Shown: positions 15,697-23,672 of the stretch, one piece after another
How positions within the stretch are numbered: the stretch's first letter is position 1
Layout: the number at the start of each line of letters is the position of its first letter
Notes under the pieces: generated by a model
Databases searched by the model: none
Told to the model about the DNA's origin: nothing
What the model saw: the letters and a program-made list of their open reading frames with translations, nothing else
Translations under genes and position numbers: made by a program
DNA from: an uncultured Collinsella sp.
Lineage (GTDB): Bacteria > Actinomycetota > Coriobacteriia > Coriobacteriales > Coriobacteriaceae
Assembly: GCA_958437935.1 (NCBI GenBank)
Contig: CAUBPS010000004.1
Span: 78,984 to 142,983 of the forward strand
Reading direction: 5' to 3'
Length of the DNA: 64,000 nucleotides

Positions 15697-16393
15697 CGAA
15701 AACAAGGGCATTCACGCCACGGGGGTATCGTCGCGCGTGTGGATTGCACTGGTCGCTCTGTGCGTTGCCAATGTCGCAGCGCATCTGATAGTGATGCCGA
15801 GCCTGCCGGCGCAGATTCCCACGCACTGGGGCGCGAATGGCGCCGTCGACGGTTGGGGCCCTAGCTGGATGGCCTCCGCGCTCGGCGTGTTGCCTCTGGC
15901 ACTTCTCGCGATGTTCTACGTCGTGCCACGCATTGACCCCAAGGGCGAGGCGTATCGGACCTCGGGTAAGTTCTATCAGGGCTTCGTAATCGCCTTCACG
16001 CTGCTCATGTGTGCCATAAGCTGGCTGGGGGAGCTAACGGTGTGGGGCATCGTGCCGGTGGTAGGAACGGTCAATTTGCTGGTATCAGGCGCTATCGGCT
16101 TGCTCTTTATTGGTATGGGCAACTACTTACCGCGCGTAAAGCAGAACTACACGCTCGGTATCAAGACGCCCTGGGCGCTTGCCGATCCCGAGAACTGGCG
16201 CCGTACGCAGCGTTTTGGCGGTGCCTGCTTTATGGTGCTGGGCGTTGGCCTGATTGTGATGGGCGTGGCGGGTAGCGTGCTTTCGAGTGAAGTCGTCGCC
16301 GCGGTGATTGCGGTTCTGGCGTTTGGTTCAGCTGGAGCTGCCTACGTCTATTCGTATCTGCTGTGGCGCAAATCGCAGCGAGCCGCTCGTTAA
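15689..16393 (+). CDS. SdpI-family membrane protein (DUF1648 plus SdpI domain)
   Basis: A 234-residue membrane protein with about six hydrophobic segments. The N-terminal DUF1648 part has LPAQIPTHWGANGAVDGWG, and the C-terminal SdpI part has YLPRVKQNYTLGIKTPWALADPENWRRTQRFGG, the family hallmark. The SdpI family confers immunity to the SDP toxin in Bacillus and signals to SdpR. It overlaps the ArsR gene by 8 nt (ATGAATAA), so translation is coupled. No toxin gene is seen nearby, so a general envelope-stress or resistance role is possible. Confidence 0.88.
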   Translation: MNNENKGIHATGVSSRVWIALVALCVANVAAHLIVMPSLPAQIPTHWGANGAVDGWGPSWMASALGVLPLALLAMFYVVPRIDPKGEAYRTSGKFYQGFVIAFTLLMCAISWLGELTVWGIVPVVGTVNLLVSGAIGLLFIGMGNYLPRVKQNYTLGIKTPWALADPENWRRTQRFGGACFMVLGVGLIVMGVAGSVLSSEVVAAVIAVLAFGSAGAAYVYSYLLWRKSQRAAR

Positions 16394-16459
16394 GGTTGCG
16401 GAAAACTAGCGTACGCAGTTCATAGTATGTTCCGGGGGATTTTTCCCAGGTAGTATTAG

Positions 16460-16486
16460 GGGGTGTGGGCAACCATGCCCCTTTTT
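16460..16486 (+). terminator. Intrinsic terminator after sdpI-like gene
   Basis: A 9-bp stem GGGGTGTGG / CCATGCCCC with a GCAA loop and TTTTT, ahead of the ettA ribosome site. Confidence 0.8.
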
Positions 16487-16577
16487 CGTTTAGTTTCAGA
16501 GCTGGTTTCCTCATTTCGTTTCCACTAAAGCGAATCAAGAATAGGGAAACAGAAGGTAGAAAGGATAAAACAGGCAA

Positions 16578-18257
16578 ATGGCGGAGTTTATCTACCAGAT
16601 GTATCAGGCTCGTAAGGCCCATGGCGACAAGGTAATCCTTGACGACGTGACCCTGAGCTTCTACCCCGGTGCCAAGATCGGCGTCGTGGGCCCCAACGGC
16701 ATGGGTAAGTCGACCCTGCTCAAGATCATGGCCGGTATCGAGGAAGTCTCCAACGGCGATGCCAGGCTTACCCCCGGCTACACCGTGGGCATCCTGCAGC
16801 AGGAGCCGCCGCTCGATGACGACAAGACCGTCATCGAGAACGTGCGCATGGCGTTTGGCGATATGATTGCCAAGGTCGATCGCTTCAACAAGATCGGCGA
16901 GGAGATGTGCGACCCGGATTGCGATATGGACGCCCTCATGGCCGAGATGGGCAAGCTCCAGGACGAGATCGACGCCGCCGACGGCTGGGATATCGATTCC
17001 AAGCTCGGTCAGGCCATGGACGCCCTGCAGCTGCCCGATTCCGACATGCCGGTCAACGTGCTTTCCGGCGGCGAGCGCCGTCGCGTGGCCCTGTGCAAGC
17101 TGCTACTCGAGGCTCCCGACCTGCTGCTGCTCGACGAGCCCACGAACCACCTGGACGCTGAGTCGATCCTGTGGCTCGAGCACTTCCTGCACAACTATCA
17201 GGGCGCGGTGCTTGCCGTCACGCATGATCGCTACTTCCTGGATAACGTTGCCGAGTGGATCTGCGAGGTCGACCGCGGCCACCTTTATCCCTACAAGGGC
17301 AACTACTCCACGTATCTGGAGACCAAGGCCGCCCGTATCGAGGCTCAGGGCAACCGCGACGCCAAGCTCGCCAAGCGCATGGAGGCCGAGCTCGAGTGGG
17401 TACGCAGCTCGCCCAAGGCTCGCCAGGCCAAGAACAAGGCCCGTCTGGCTCGCTACGAGGAGATGGAGGCCGAGGCCCGCGCCAGCCAGAAACTCGACTG
17501 GACCGACATCCGCATCCCTGTGGGCCCGCGTCTGGGCAACAAGGTGCTCGAGGCCCATCATCTGCACAAGGAGTTCGATGGCCGCGTGCTCATCGATGAC
17601 CTTTCGTTCACCCTGCCGCGCAACGGCATCGTGGGCGTTATCGGCCCCAACGGTGTCGGTAAGACCACGCTGTTCAAGACGATTGTGGGCCTGGAGCCGC
17701 TGACTTCGGGCGAGCTCGAGGTGGGCGAGACCGTCAAGATTTCTTACGTCGACCAGAACCGTTCCGGCATCGACCCCGATAAGAACCTGTGGGAGGTCGT
17801 CTCGGACGGCCTGGACCACATGATGGTCGGCGAGACCGAGGTTCCGAGCCGCGCGTACGTGGCGAGCTTTGGCTTTAAGGGCCAGGACCAGCAGAAGCGC
17901 GCTGGCGTGCTCTCCGGTGGCGAGCGCAACCGTCTGAACTTGGCGCTTACGCTCAAGCAGGGCGGCAACCTGCTGCTCCTCGACGAGCCCACGAACGACC
18001 TCGACGTCGAGACGCTGTCCTCGCTTGAAGCGGCGCTGCTCGAGTTCCCGGGCTGCTCGGTGGTCATCAGCCACGACCGTATGTTCCTGGACCGCGTCGC
18101 CACGCACATTCTGGCGTGGGAGGGCACCGACGACAATCCGGGTAACTGGTATTGGTTCGAGGGCAACTTCGAGGCCTATCAGGCCAACCGCATCGAGCGC
18201 CTGGGCGAGGACGCAGCCCAGCCGCATCGTATCCACCGCAAATTAACGCGAGATTAG
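16578..18257 (+). CDS. ettA: Energy-dependent translational throttle protein EttA (ABC-F)
   Basis: A 559-residue soluble ABC-F ATPase with two nucleotide-binding domains and no membrane segment. The first Walker A is GPNGMGKST with signature LSGGERRRVALCKLLL and Walker B LLLLDEPTNHLD; a basic linker with ARQAKNKARLARYEEM follows; the second domain has GPNGVGKTT, VLSGGERNRLNLALTL and LLLLDEPTNDLD. The FEGNFEAYQANRIERLGEDA tail and length match EttA, which binds the ribosomal E site and gates the first peptide bond according to ADP/ATP. The gene stands alone between terminators. Confidence 0.95.
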   Translation: MAEFIYQMYQARKAHGDKVILDDVTLSFYPGAKIGVVGPNGMGKSTLLKIMAGIEEVSNGDARLTPGYTVGILQQEPPLDDDKTVIENVRMAFGDMIAKVDRFNKIGEEMCDPDCDMDALMAEMGKLQDEIDAADGWDIDSKLGQAMDALQLPDSDMPVNVLSGGERRRVALCKLLLEAPDLLLLDEPTNHLDAESILWLEHFLHNYQGAVLAVTHDRYFLDNVAEWICEVDRGHLYPYKGNYSTYLETKAARIEAQGNRDAKLAKRMEAELEWVRSSPKARQAKNKARLARYEEMEAEARASQKLDWTDIRIPVGPRLGNKVLEAHHLHKEFDGRVLIDDLSFTLPRNGIVGVIGPNGVGKTTLFKTIVGLEPLTSGELEVGETVKISYVDQNRSGIDPDKNLWEVVSDGLDHMMVGETEVPSRAYVASFGFKGQDQQKRAGVLSGGERNRLNLALTLKQGGNLLLLDEPTNDLDVETLSSLEAALLEFPGCSVVISHDRMFLDRVATHILAWEGTDDNPGNWYWFEGNFEAYQANRIERLGEDAAQPHRIHRKLTRD

Positions 18258-18280
18258 TCGAGTTCAGGTGACCTAACGAG

Positions 18281-18316
18281 AAAGGGACGATAACCTTGAG
18301 GGTTATCGTCCCTTTT
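18281..18316. terminator. Bidirectional terminator
   Basis: A perfect 15-bp stem AAAGGGACGATAACC with its complement, loop TTGAG, and T/A runs on both sides, between ettA and the convergent minus-strand gene. Confidence 0.9.
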
Positions 18317-18318
18317 TG

Positions 18319-19626
18319 CTATTCGGCGAGTTCTTCGACCTTGTCGATGGCCCAGGTGGCTCCGAGGCCGCCGGTGGTGTTGCGGCGGATGCGCACGGTG
18401 ACTTCGTGGCGCTCGCCGGCCTGCGTGTAGCGCAGCGGGAAGCTTGCGCGGTTGCGTGCGGCATCGATGATGCCACGCTCGCGGGCGATCCAGTAGTACT
18501 CGCCGACGATGCCGAGCGTGTCGGCACCGTAGGGGAGATAGGTCGACAGCTGATGCAGCAGCGGGCCGGGGCAGAAGACCTCGGTCGCGAAATCGACAGG
18601 GAAGTCCTCGGGGATGGTCGGTGCTGCGGGTGCGGGGGCCGGTACTGCAGCGGGGACCGGAGCCGATGCCGGTGCGGGAATCTGGTTGCAAGCAGCGGCG
18701 GGCACGGATTCGATGACGGGTGCGGGCTCCGGTGTCACTTCCGGCTTGATCTCGGAATCTGCGGGCTCCACGGTGACGGGCACGTCTGCAACTGCAGTTT
18801 CAACCTCAACCTGCGTCGCGTTCTCGTTTTCGACGCTCGACTTTGCCTCGATGGGCGTGGATGCCATGGTGGTGATGCCGGCATCGGCGTTCTCGGGGTC
18901 ATAGACGACCGTAAGTGAGATGGCAGGCTGCGGCGTCTCAGGCTCCGGCGTCGACTCGGTAGCGTCTTGATCGGCGGGCTTGTCGGGCTGATCGTCCTCA
19001 GCCTCGTCGCCAAAGACATCGCTGTTTTGGAACGCAGGCGTCTCAGGTTGGTTAGTGGCTTCTTCGGTTGTCGACTTGGGAGCCTCGTCGAGCTCTGCAG
19101 TGGCTTCAAGCTCGGATATGACTTTGGGATCGGTCGTGGCGGCGATTTCGGTTTCGGCTTCTGCTGCTACCTCAATAGCGACTTCGATCTCTGCCTCGGG
19201 CTCGGGTTCCGGCACGGCTTCAACCATGGTTTCTGGCTCGGGACGCTTGACGTGCTTGGGGCGCACGGCCTTGAGGTCCTTCTCGCCGCGTTTCTTCTTC
19301 TTGTAGGACTGCTTGGCACCCTTGGTAGCCTTAGGCTTGTCTTCACCCTTGGCAAGGGCGGCATCCCAGACCTCGTTGGCGATGACGGTGGCATACAGGC
19401 GTCCGCCCTTAAAGACGGTCAGCTTAATGCAGTCGTCGAGCTCCTCGAGCAATTCGCGCGTGGACTCAAAGCCCAGGTCGTAGGCGGCCATATCGTCGGC
19501 GACGAGCGCTTCCTCGACCTGTGTCATAAACGTTTGCTTGCCGCATCCAATCGCATCGCGCAACAGGCGATACAGATAGATGTGGTTGCCCAGCGAAAGC
19601 GTGGGCCTAACTATTGTCTTGCTCAT
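18319..19626 (-). CDS. Uncharacterised protein: small N-terminal domain, long acidic linker, conserved C-terminal domain
   Basis: A 435-residue protein in three parts. Residues 1-90 form a compact domain (SLGNHIYLYRLLRDAIGC to YDLGFESTRELLEELDDCIKL) that faintly recalls winged-helix/LOTUS-type RNA-binding folds. A basic stretch GAKQSYKKKKRGEKDLKAV precedes about 230 residues of Pro/Glu/Ala/Thr-rich, mostly acidic low-complexity sequence. The last ~85 residues are ordered again (FATEVFCPGPLLHQLSTYLP to GGLGATWAIDKVEELAE). No signal peptide or membrane segment. ATG 19626 is chosen for GAGGAG 8 nt upstream. I do not recognise the family; nucleic-acid binding is a guess from the N-terminus and the Lys cluster. 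Confidence 0.7.
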   Translation of the reverse strand: MSKTIVRPTLSLGNHIYLYRLLRDAIGCGKQTFMTQVEEALVADDMAAYDLGFESTRELLEELDDCIKLTVFKGGRLYATVIANEVWDAALAKGEDKPKATKGAKQSYKKKKRGEKDLKAVRPKHVKRPEPETMVEAVPEPEPEAEIEVAIEVAAEAETEIAATTDPKVISELEATAELDEAPKSTTEEATNQPETPAFQNSDVFGDEAEDDQPDKPADQDATESTPEPETPQPAISLTVVYDPENADAGITTMASTPIEAKSSVENENATQVEVETAVADVPVTVEPADSEIKPEVTPEPAPVIESVPAAACNQIPAPASAPVPAAVPAPAPAAPTIPEDFPVDFATEVFCPGPLLHQLSTYLPYGADTLGIVGEYYWIARERGIIDAARNRASFPLRYTQAGERHEVTVRIRRNTTGGLGATWAIDKVEELAE

Positions 19627-19700
19627 GGCAAATCTCCTCTTTACACACGTAGAGCATCTTACCATCGCTCGGGGTTTGCCATGACGGCGCCTAAGGCAAA

Positions 19701-19730
19701 CGGGCGCGAACCGTAGTCGATTCGCGCCCG
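19701..19730 (-). terminator. Hairpin terminator of the following minus-strand gene
   Basis: A perfect 10-bp stem CGGGCGCGAA/TTCGCGCCCG with a 10-nt loop, 34 nt beyond the stop of the gene at 19764; on the minus strand it is followed by only TTT. Confidence 0.65.
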
Positions 19731-19763
19731 CTATGCAGGTCGTCTATCAGTGGAGTGGAGCGT

Positions 19764-20717
19764 CTAGTTGCCCGATGTAGTGCCCTGGCTCGAGCTATCA
19801 GACGTCGTGCCGGATGCGGTGCCGCTTGAGCTGCTGGTGTTGCCGCTGTCGGTCGTACCTGCCCCCGATGCGTTGCTGCCCGTCTGGTCGCCCGTGCTCG
19901 GCTGTGAGCCGTCGGTCGTCTGACTTGAGTCAGTTGTGCCGGACTGAGTGCCGCTGCTGGCCGTAGAGGAATCGGCGCTCTGCGATTGGTTTTGAGTGTT
20001 TGAGGACGAATCGGCAGAGGTGGAACTGTCTTGCGTGTCGTCCGTTTGTGCCTGCTGATCCTGCGACTGCGCGTTGCCATTTGCATCGCTTTCGGTCGTG
20101 CGCGATGAAAGGATCGGTTCGGGGCGCGCGCCCAAACCCTCGCCGGCAGTGGTGATAAGGATGGCGCCGGCGCAGGCGATGACCGCAACGATTGCAATGG
20201 CGACCGAGAAGATGATGACCTTCTTTTGCGTCTGGCTGCGTTCTGCTGCGGCCTTGGCGCGCAGACTGTTGGGGGCGACGCGGGCCGTGGTCGCGCGTCC
20301 CGCAATCTGGCGCATCTCCTGCGTGGTTGCAGCTCCGCCGAGGTGCTCGTCGGCATTGGGCTCAACGGGCTCGTAGGCGCCGGCGGGATAGTCGACGGCG
20401 GCGTGCGTGCCTTTGATAGCCTCGGCGCTCGCAGAGATAAAGTGGCGGTAGACCTGCGAGGACACGACGGTGATGACCGAGCTCACGGCGGCACCAATCA
20501 CCGAGCCGGCAATGCCAATCTTGGAGGCCAGCGCAACACTTGTGGCGGCAGCTGCGGCACCGGCGATGATCTGGGGAATGGAAATGTCATCGAACAGGCC
20601 TTTTTTGGGCGCGATGGCCATGGTCTGGCCGATGGAGTGGTTCTCGTGAACGCCGTTGTTGAGTGCGGCGGGAGTCATGACGCGCGTGCGCGGCGCATCG
20701 GTGTACTTGGTCGTCAT
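19764..20717 (-). CDS. Membrane protein with Ser/Thr-rich low-complexity tail
   Basis: A 317-residue protein. A glycine/alanine-rich hydrophobic region IPQIIAGAAAAATSVALASK and GIAGSVIGAAVSSVITVVSS (about residues 48-90) may form one or two membrane or amphipathic helices, and a clear segment VIIFSVAIAIVAVIACAGAILI lies near residue 180. The last ~115 residues are a Ser/Thr/Gln/Asp/Gly-rich repeat-like tail, probably extracytoplasmic. ATG 20717 follows GGGAGGA. No enzyme motif is seen. A surface-exposed or wall-spanning protein is likely; function unknown. Confidence 0.7.
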   Translation of the reverse strand: MTTKYTDAPRTRVMTPAALNNGVHENHSIGQTMAIAPKKGLFDDISIPQIIAGAAAAATSVALASKIGIAGSVIGAAVSSVITVVSSQVYRHFISASAEAIKGTHAAVDYPAGAYEPVEPNADEHLGGAATTQEMRQIAGRATTARVAPNSLRAKAAAERSQTQKKVIIFSVAIAIVAVIACAGAILITTAGEGLGARPEPILSSRTTESDANGNAQSQDQQAQTDDTQDSSTSADSSSNTQNQSQSADSSTASSGTQSGTTDSSQTTDGSQPSTGDQTGSNASGAGTTDSGNTSSSSGTASGTTSDSSSQGTTSGN

Positions 20718-20891
20718 ACGGGGTCCTCCCGGTGTAAATCTGCTTCGTTTCATGCAGCCATCAGGGTACCCACCAGATGTGAATCGTACGTGACATTTAA
20801 CAGATACCATCAACTCATCAAGGGGGCTCGCTGTCTTTGGTGTAATAGCTTGATGCTAAACTGGATTTATGATTGCGAGGTGGTTTACGTG

Positions 20892-21161
20892 ATGTACCCG
20901 TATATGACATTCGAAGATGGTACCGAGGTCACTCACTCTGATTTGATTACCGATGGCGATACCGAAAAGGTTTTCGTGCATTTTGAACGACCGACGGCAG
21001 AGGGTTTCGACTCCGCTCGCTGTGAGTTGCCTTCTTACAGTTGGACTATGTGGGAGGGGCGTTTCACCGACGAGGAGAAGCGAGGTTTTGAGACTTTTCT
21101 GAGCAATAACGCCCATCTGCTGTATCGCTACGCCGCAAACGGAGGAGCTAAAGTTGCCTAG
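20892..21161 (+). CDS. Small protein paired with a DUF4160 protein
   Basis: An 89-residue soluble protein starting MYPYMTFEDGTEVTHSDL (after a first Met), with an acidic N-terminus and an ordered middle (VFVHFERPTAEGFDSARCEL). I do not recognise its family. GAGGTGG lies 7 nt before the ATG at 20892. Its 3' end overlaps the next ORF by 8 nt. DUF4160 genes are often paired with a small partner (DUF2442 in many genomes) in toxin-antitoxin-like modules, so this may be a different type of partner. Confidence 0.7.
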   Translation: MYPYMTFEDGTEVTHSDLITDGDTEKVFVHFERPTAEGFDSARCELPSYSWTMWEGRFTDEEKRGFETFLSNNAHLLYRYAANGGAKVA

Positions 21162-21432
21162 CCTGTTTCTTATTGGTGGCTATCGGGTCTTCTTTTGGTC
21201 CAACGAAGCGGGCGAGCCAATCCATGTTCATGTTTGCAAGGGTGCACCTTCAGATAATTCGGCCAAAATCTGGCTGACTCGCAGGGGTGGTTGCATTGTT
21301 GCTAATAACAAAGCGAAGATTCCCCGGAGCACACTTGACGACCTCTGTGAAATTATCGCCGCTCAGCATGAATTGATTTGCTCTAAATGGAAGGCATTTT
21401 TCCTTGTGGACGAGATTTCGTTCTACTGCTAA
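21154..21432 (+). CDS. DUF4160-family protein
   Basis: A 92-residue protein with the DUF4160 signature: PSLFLIGGYRVFFWSNEAGEPIHVHVCKG near the N-terminus (the EPxHVHV box) and KIWLTRRGGCIVANNKAKIP in the middle. TTG at 21154 is the start because a consensus GGAGGAG is 6 nt upstream and the frame has no better start. The upstream gene overlaps it by 8 nt, so translation is coupled. The molecular function of DUF4160 is not established; the pairing suggests a toxin-antitoxin-like module. Confidence 0.8.
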   Translation: MPSLFLIGGYRVFFWSNEAGEPIHVHVCKGAPSDNSAKIWLTRRGGCIVANNKAKIPRSTLDDLCEIIAAQHELICSKWKAFFLVDEISFYC

Positions 21433-21565
21433 ACGCCATTCCGGCCTCTCTTTTTCAATCTTAATCATGAGCCTGCCCCATCAGCGCTGATTGAACTTGA
21501 CAGTACAATGGGGCAGACTTTATTGCCGCCGCTTGTTGCGGCTAAACGGATGTGTTGGAGCTCGC

Positions 21566-23554
21566 ATGAACGATTTTCTAAACGGTCAAGTTGAGAACGA
21601 TGGCTTTTTGCGTGTTGCGGCGGCCTCGCCGCGAATTCGCGTGGCCGATGTCGAGGGCAATGCCGAGGTGGCACTGACGGCTGTTCGCGAGGCTTCCGAG
21701 CGCGGCGTTCGTGCGCTCGTGCTGCCCGAGCTTAACCTGACCGGCTATACCGCGGCTGACCTGTTCCATAACCGCACGCTGCTGCATGCTTGCGAGGCGG
21801 CGCTCGTGCGTATTCTCGATGAAACCCGCGAGCTGCCGATTGTCTTTACGGTCGGTCTTCCCGTCGCGGTGGCTGAGAACATTTACAACTGCGCCGCCGT
21901 GTGCTGCGCGGGCGAGCTTTTGGGCCTCACTGCCAAGAAGTACCTGCCCAATTATGGCGAGTTCTATGAGTGCCGCTGGTTTGCTCCGGCACCCGCCGAT
22001 CCCATGTGGATTGAATTTGCCGGCCAGGGTCCGGTGCCGCTTGGTTCGGGGCTTATCTATCGTTGCTGTGACGAGGGTGCCGAGGACATGGTGCTTGGCG
22101 TTGAGGTTTGCGAGGACCTGTGGGTGCCGGCGCCCCCTTCGACCGAGATGGCGCTTGCCGGCGCAACGGTGATTCTCAATCCTTCTGCTTCCGACGAGAT
22201 TATCGGCAAGGCAGACTACCGCCGTAGCCTTATTTCCAACCAGAGTGCGCGTCTCTACTGCGCCTATGCCTACGCGGACGCGAGCGAGGGCGAGTCCACG
22301 ACCGATATGGTCTTTGCGGGGGAGAACCTCGTCTACGAAAACGGCTCGAAGCTCGCCGCGACCAAGCTCCTCACCTGCGATATGGCAGTGGCCGACGTTG
22401 ACCTCGATCGTCTGGTGGCTGAGCGTCGCCGCTCGACGACGTGGACGCGCCCGGATGAAGCGCCGGAGGCCACGACCGTTGAGTTTTCGTTTGAGGGCAC
22501 GCTCGCAGAAGAACCCGCCCTGCGCGATGCCTGCGATATTGACCGTGCCTTCCCGCGCGCGCCCTTTGTGCCGGCAGACCACGGTGACCTGGCCGAGCGC
22601 TGCGAGACCATCCTCGACCTGCAGACTGCCGGTCTTAAGACGCGCCTTGCGCATACGGGAACCAAGGCGGCCGTCATCGGTCTTTCGGGCGGCCTCGATT
22701 CCACGCTGGCGCTGCTCGTGACCGTGCGCGCGTTCGACGCCCTGGGCCTGCCACGTACCGGTATCACGGCCGTCTCCATGCCTGGCTTTGGCACGACGCA
22801 TCGCACCAAGTCCAATGCCGAATCGCTCGCTCGCGACCTGGGCGTGAGCTTCCGTGAGGTCTCGATTCACGCGGCTGTGGAGCAACACTTCAAGGACATC
22901 GAGCACGACCCGGCGGTCCAAGACGTGACCTACGAGAACAGCCAGGCGCGCGAGCGCACGCAGATTCTGATGGATCTGGCCAACCAAGCCGGCGGCTTTG
23001 TCATCGGCACGGGCGACCTCAGCGAGCTGGCGCTCGGCTGGGCTACCTATAACGGCGACCACATGAGCATGTACGCCGTCAACGCGAGCGTGCCCAAGAC
23101 GCTTGTGCTCCACTTGGTGCGTTATGCGGCTGATGTCTTTGGCGGGCGTATTGCCGAGGTCTTGCTCGACATCCTCGATACGCCGGTGTCTCCCGAGCTT
23201 CTGCCGCCCACGGGCGACGGCGAGATTGCGCAGAAGACTGAGGATTTGGTGGGCCCGTACGAGCTGCACGATTACTTCCTCTATTACCTGCTGCGTTTTG
23301 GCTTTGAGCCGGGCAAGATCTACCGCATGGCGCTCAAGAGTTTCGAGGGCGTCTACGACGCCAAGACCGTCCACACGTGGCTGCGTACATTCTATCGTCG
23401 CTTCTTTGCCCAGCAGTTTAAGCGCAGCTGCCTGCCCGATGGTCCCAAGGTTGGCTCGGTGACGCTCAGCCCGCGCGGCGATTGGCGTATGCCGAGTGAC
23501 GCCAGCTCACGACTGTGGCTTGCACAGATCGATGCGCTCAATCCGATTGGCTAA
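21566..23554 (+). CDS. nadE: Glutamine-dependent NAD+ synthetase
   Basis: A 662-residue two-domain enzyme making NAD+ from deamido-NAD+, ATP and glutamine. Residues 1-~290 are a nitrilase-like glutaminase with catalytic Glu (LVLPELNLTGYT), Lys (AKKYLPNYGEFYE) and Cys (LGVEVCEDLW). The synthetase part carries the PP-loop VIGLSGGLDSTLALL, MPGFGTTHRTKSNAESLA, VIGTGDLSELALGWATYNGDHMS and a C-terminal lid with FKRSCLPDGPKVGSVTLSPRGDWRMPSD. Length and order are typical of actinobacterial and clostridial NadE. ATG 21566 is chosen for TTGGAG 5 nt upstream; an upstream frame extension lacks homology. Confidence 0.95.
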   Translation: MNDFLNGQVENDGFLRVAAASPRIRVADVEGNAEVALTAVREASERGVRALVLPELNLTGYTAADLFHNRTLLHACEAALVRILDETRELPIVFTVGLPVAVAENIYNCAAVCCAGELLGLTAKKYLPNYGEFYECRWFAPAPADPMWIEFAGQGPVPLGSGLIYRCCDEGAEDMVLGVEVCEDLWVPAPPSTEMALAGATVILNPSASDEIIGKADYRRSLISNQSARLYCAYAYADASEGESTTDMVFAGENLVYENGSKLAATKLLTCDMAVADVDLDRLVAERRRSTTWTRPDEAPEATTVEFSFEGTLAEEPALRDACDIDRAFPRAPFVPADHGDLAERCETILDLQTAGLKTRLAHTGTKAAVIGLSGGLDSTLALLVTVRAFDALGLPRTGITAVSMPGFGTTHRTKSNAESLARDLGVSFREVSIHAAVEQHFKDIEHDPAVQDVTYENSQARERTQILMDLANQAGGFVIGTGDLSELALGWATYNGDHMSMYAVNASVPKTLVLHLVRYAADVFGGRIAEVLLDILDTPVSPELLPPTGDGEIAQKTEDLVGPYELHDYFLYYLLRFGFEPGKIYRMALKSFEGVYDAKTVHTWLRTFYRRFFAQQFKRSCLPDGPKVGSVTLSPRGDWRMPSDASSRLWLAQIDALNPIG

Positions 23555-23621
23555 GGTTGGCTAAATTGAACCAAAACGGGGGATGCAAGCGTTACACTTT
23601 TGCAATCTGATGGCCCGTATC

Positions 23622-23654
23622 GCGCGGCGCTCTTGTCGGAGCGCCGCGCTTTTT
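23622..23654 (+). terminator. Intrinsic terminator just upstream of the aminotransferase
   Basis: An 11-bp perfect stem GCGCGGCGCTC/GAGCGCCGCGC with loop TTGTCG and TTTTT. The T run ends only 5 nt before the next ribosome site (TCGGAGGGTGG), so it may act as nadE terminator or as a 5' attenuator. Confidence 0.85.
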
Positions 23655-23672
23655 GTATCGGAGGGTGGCACC

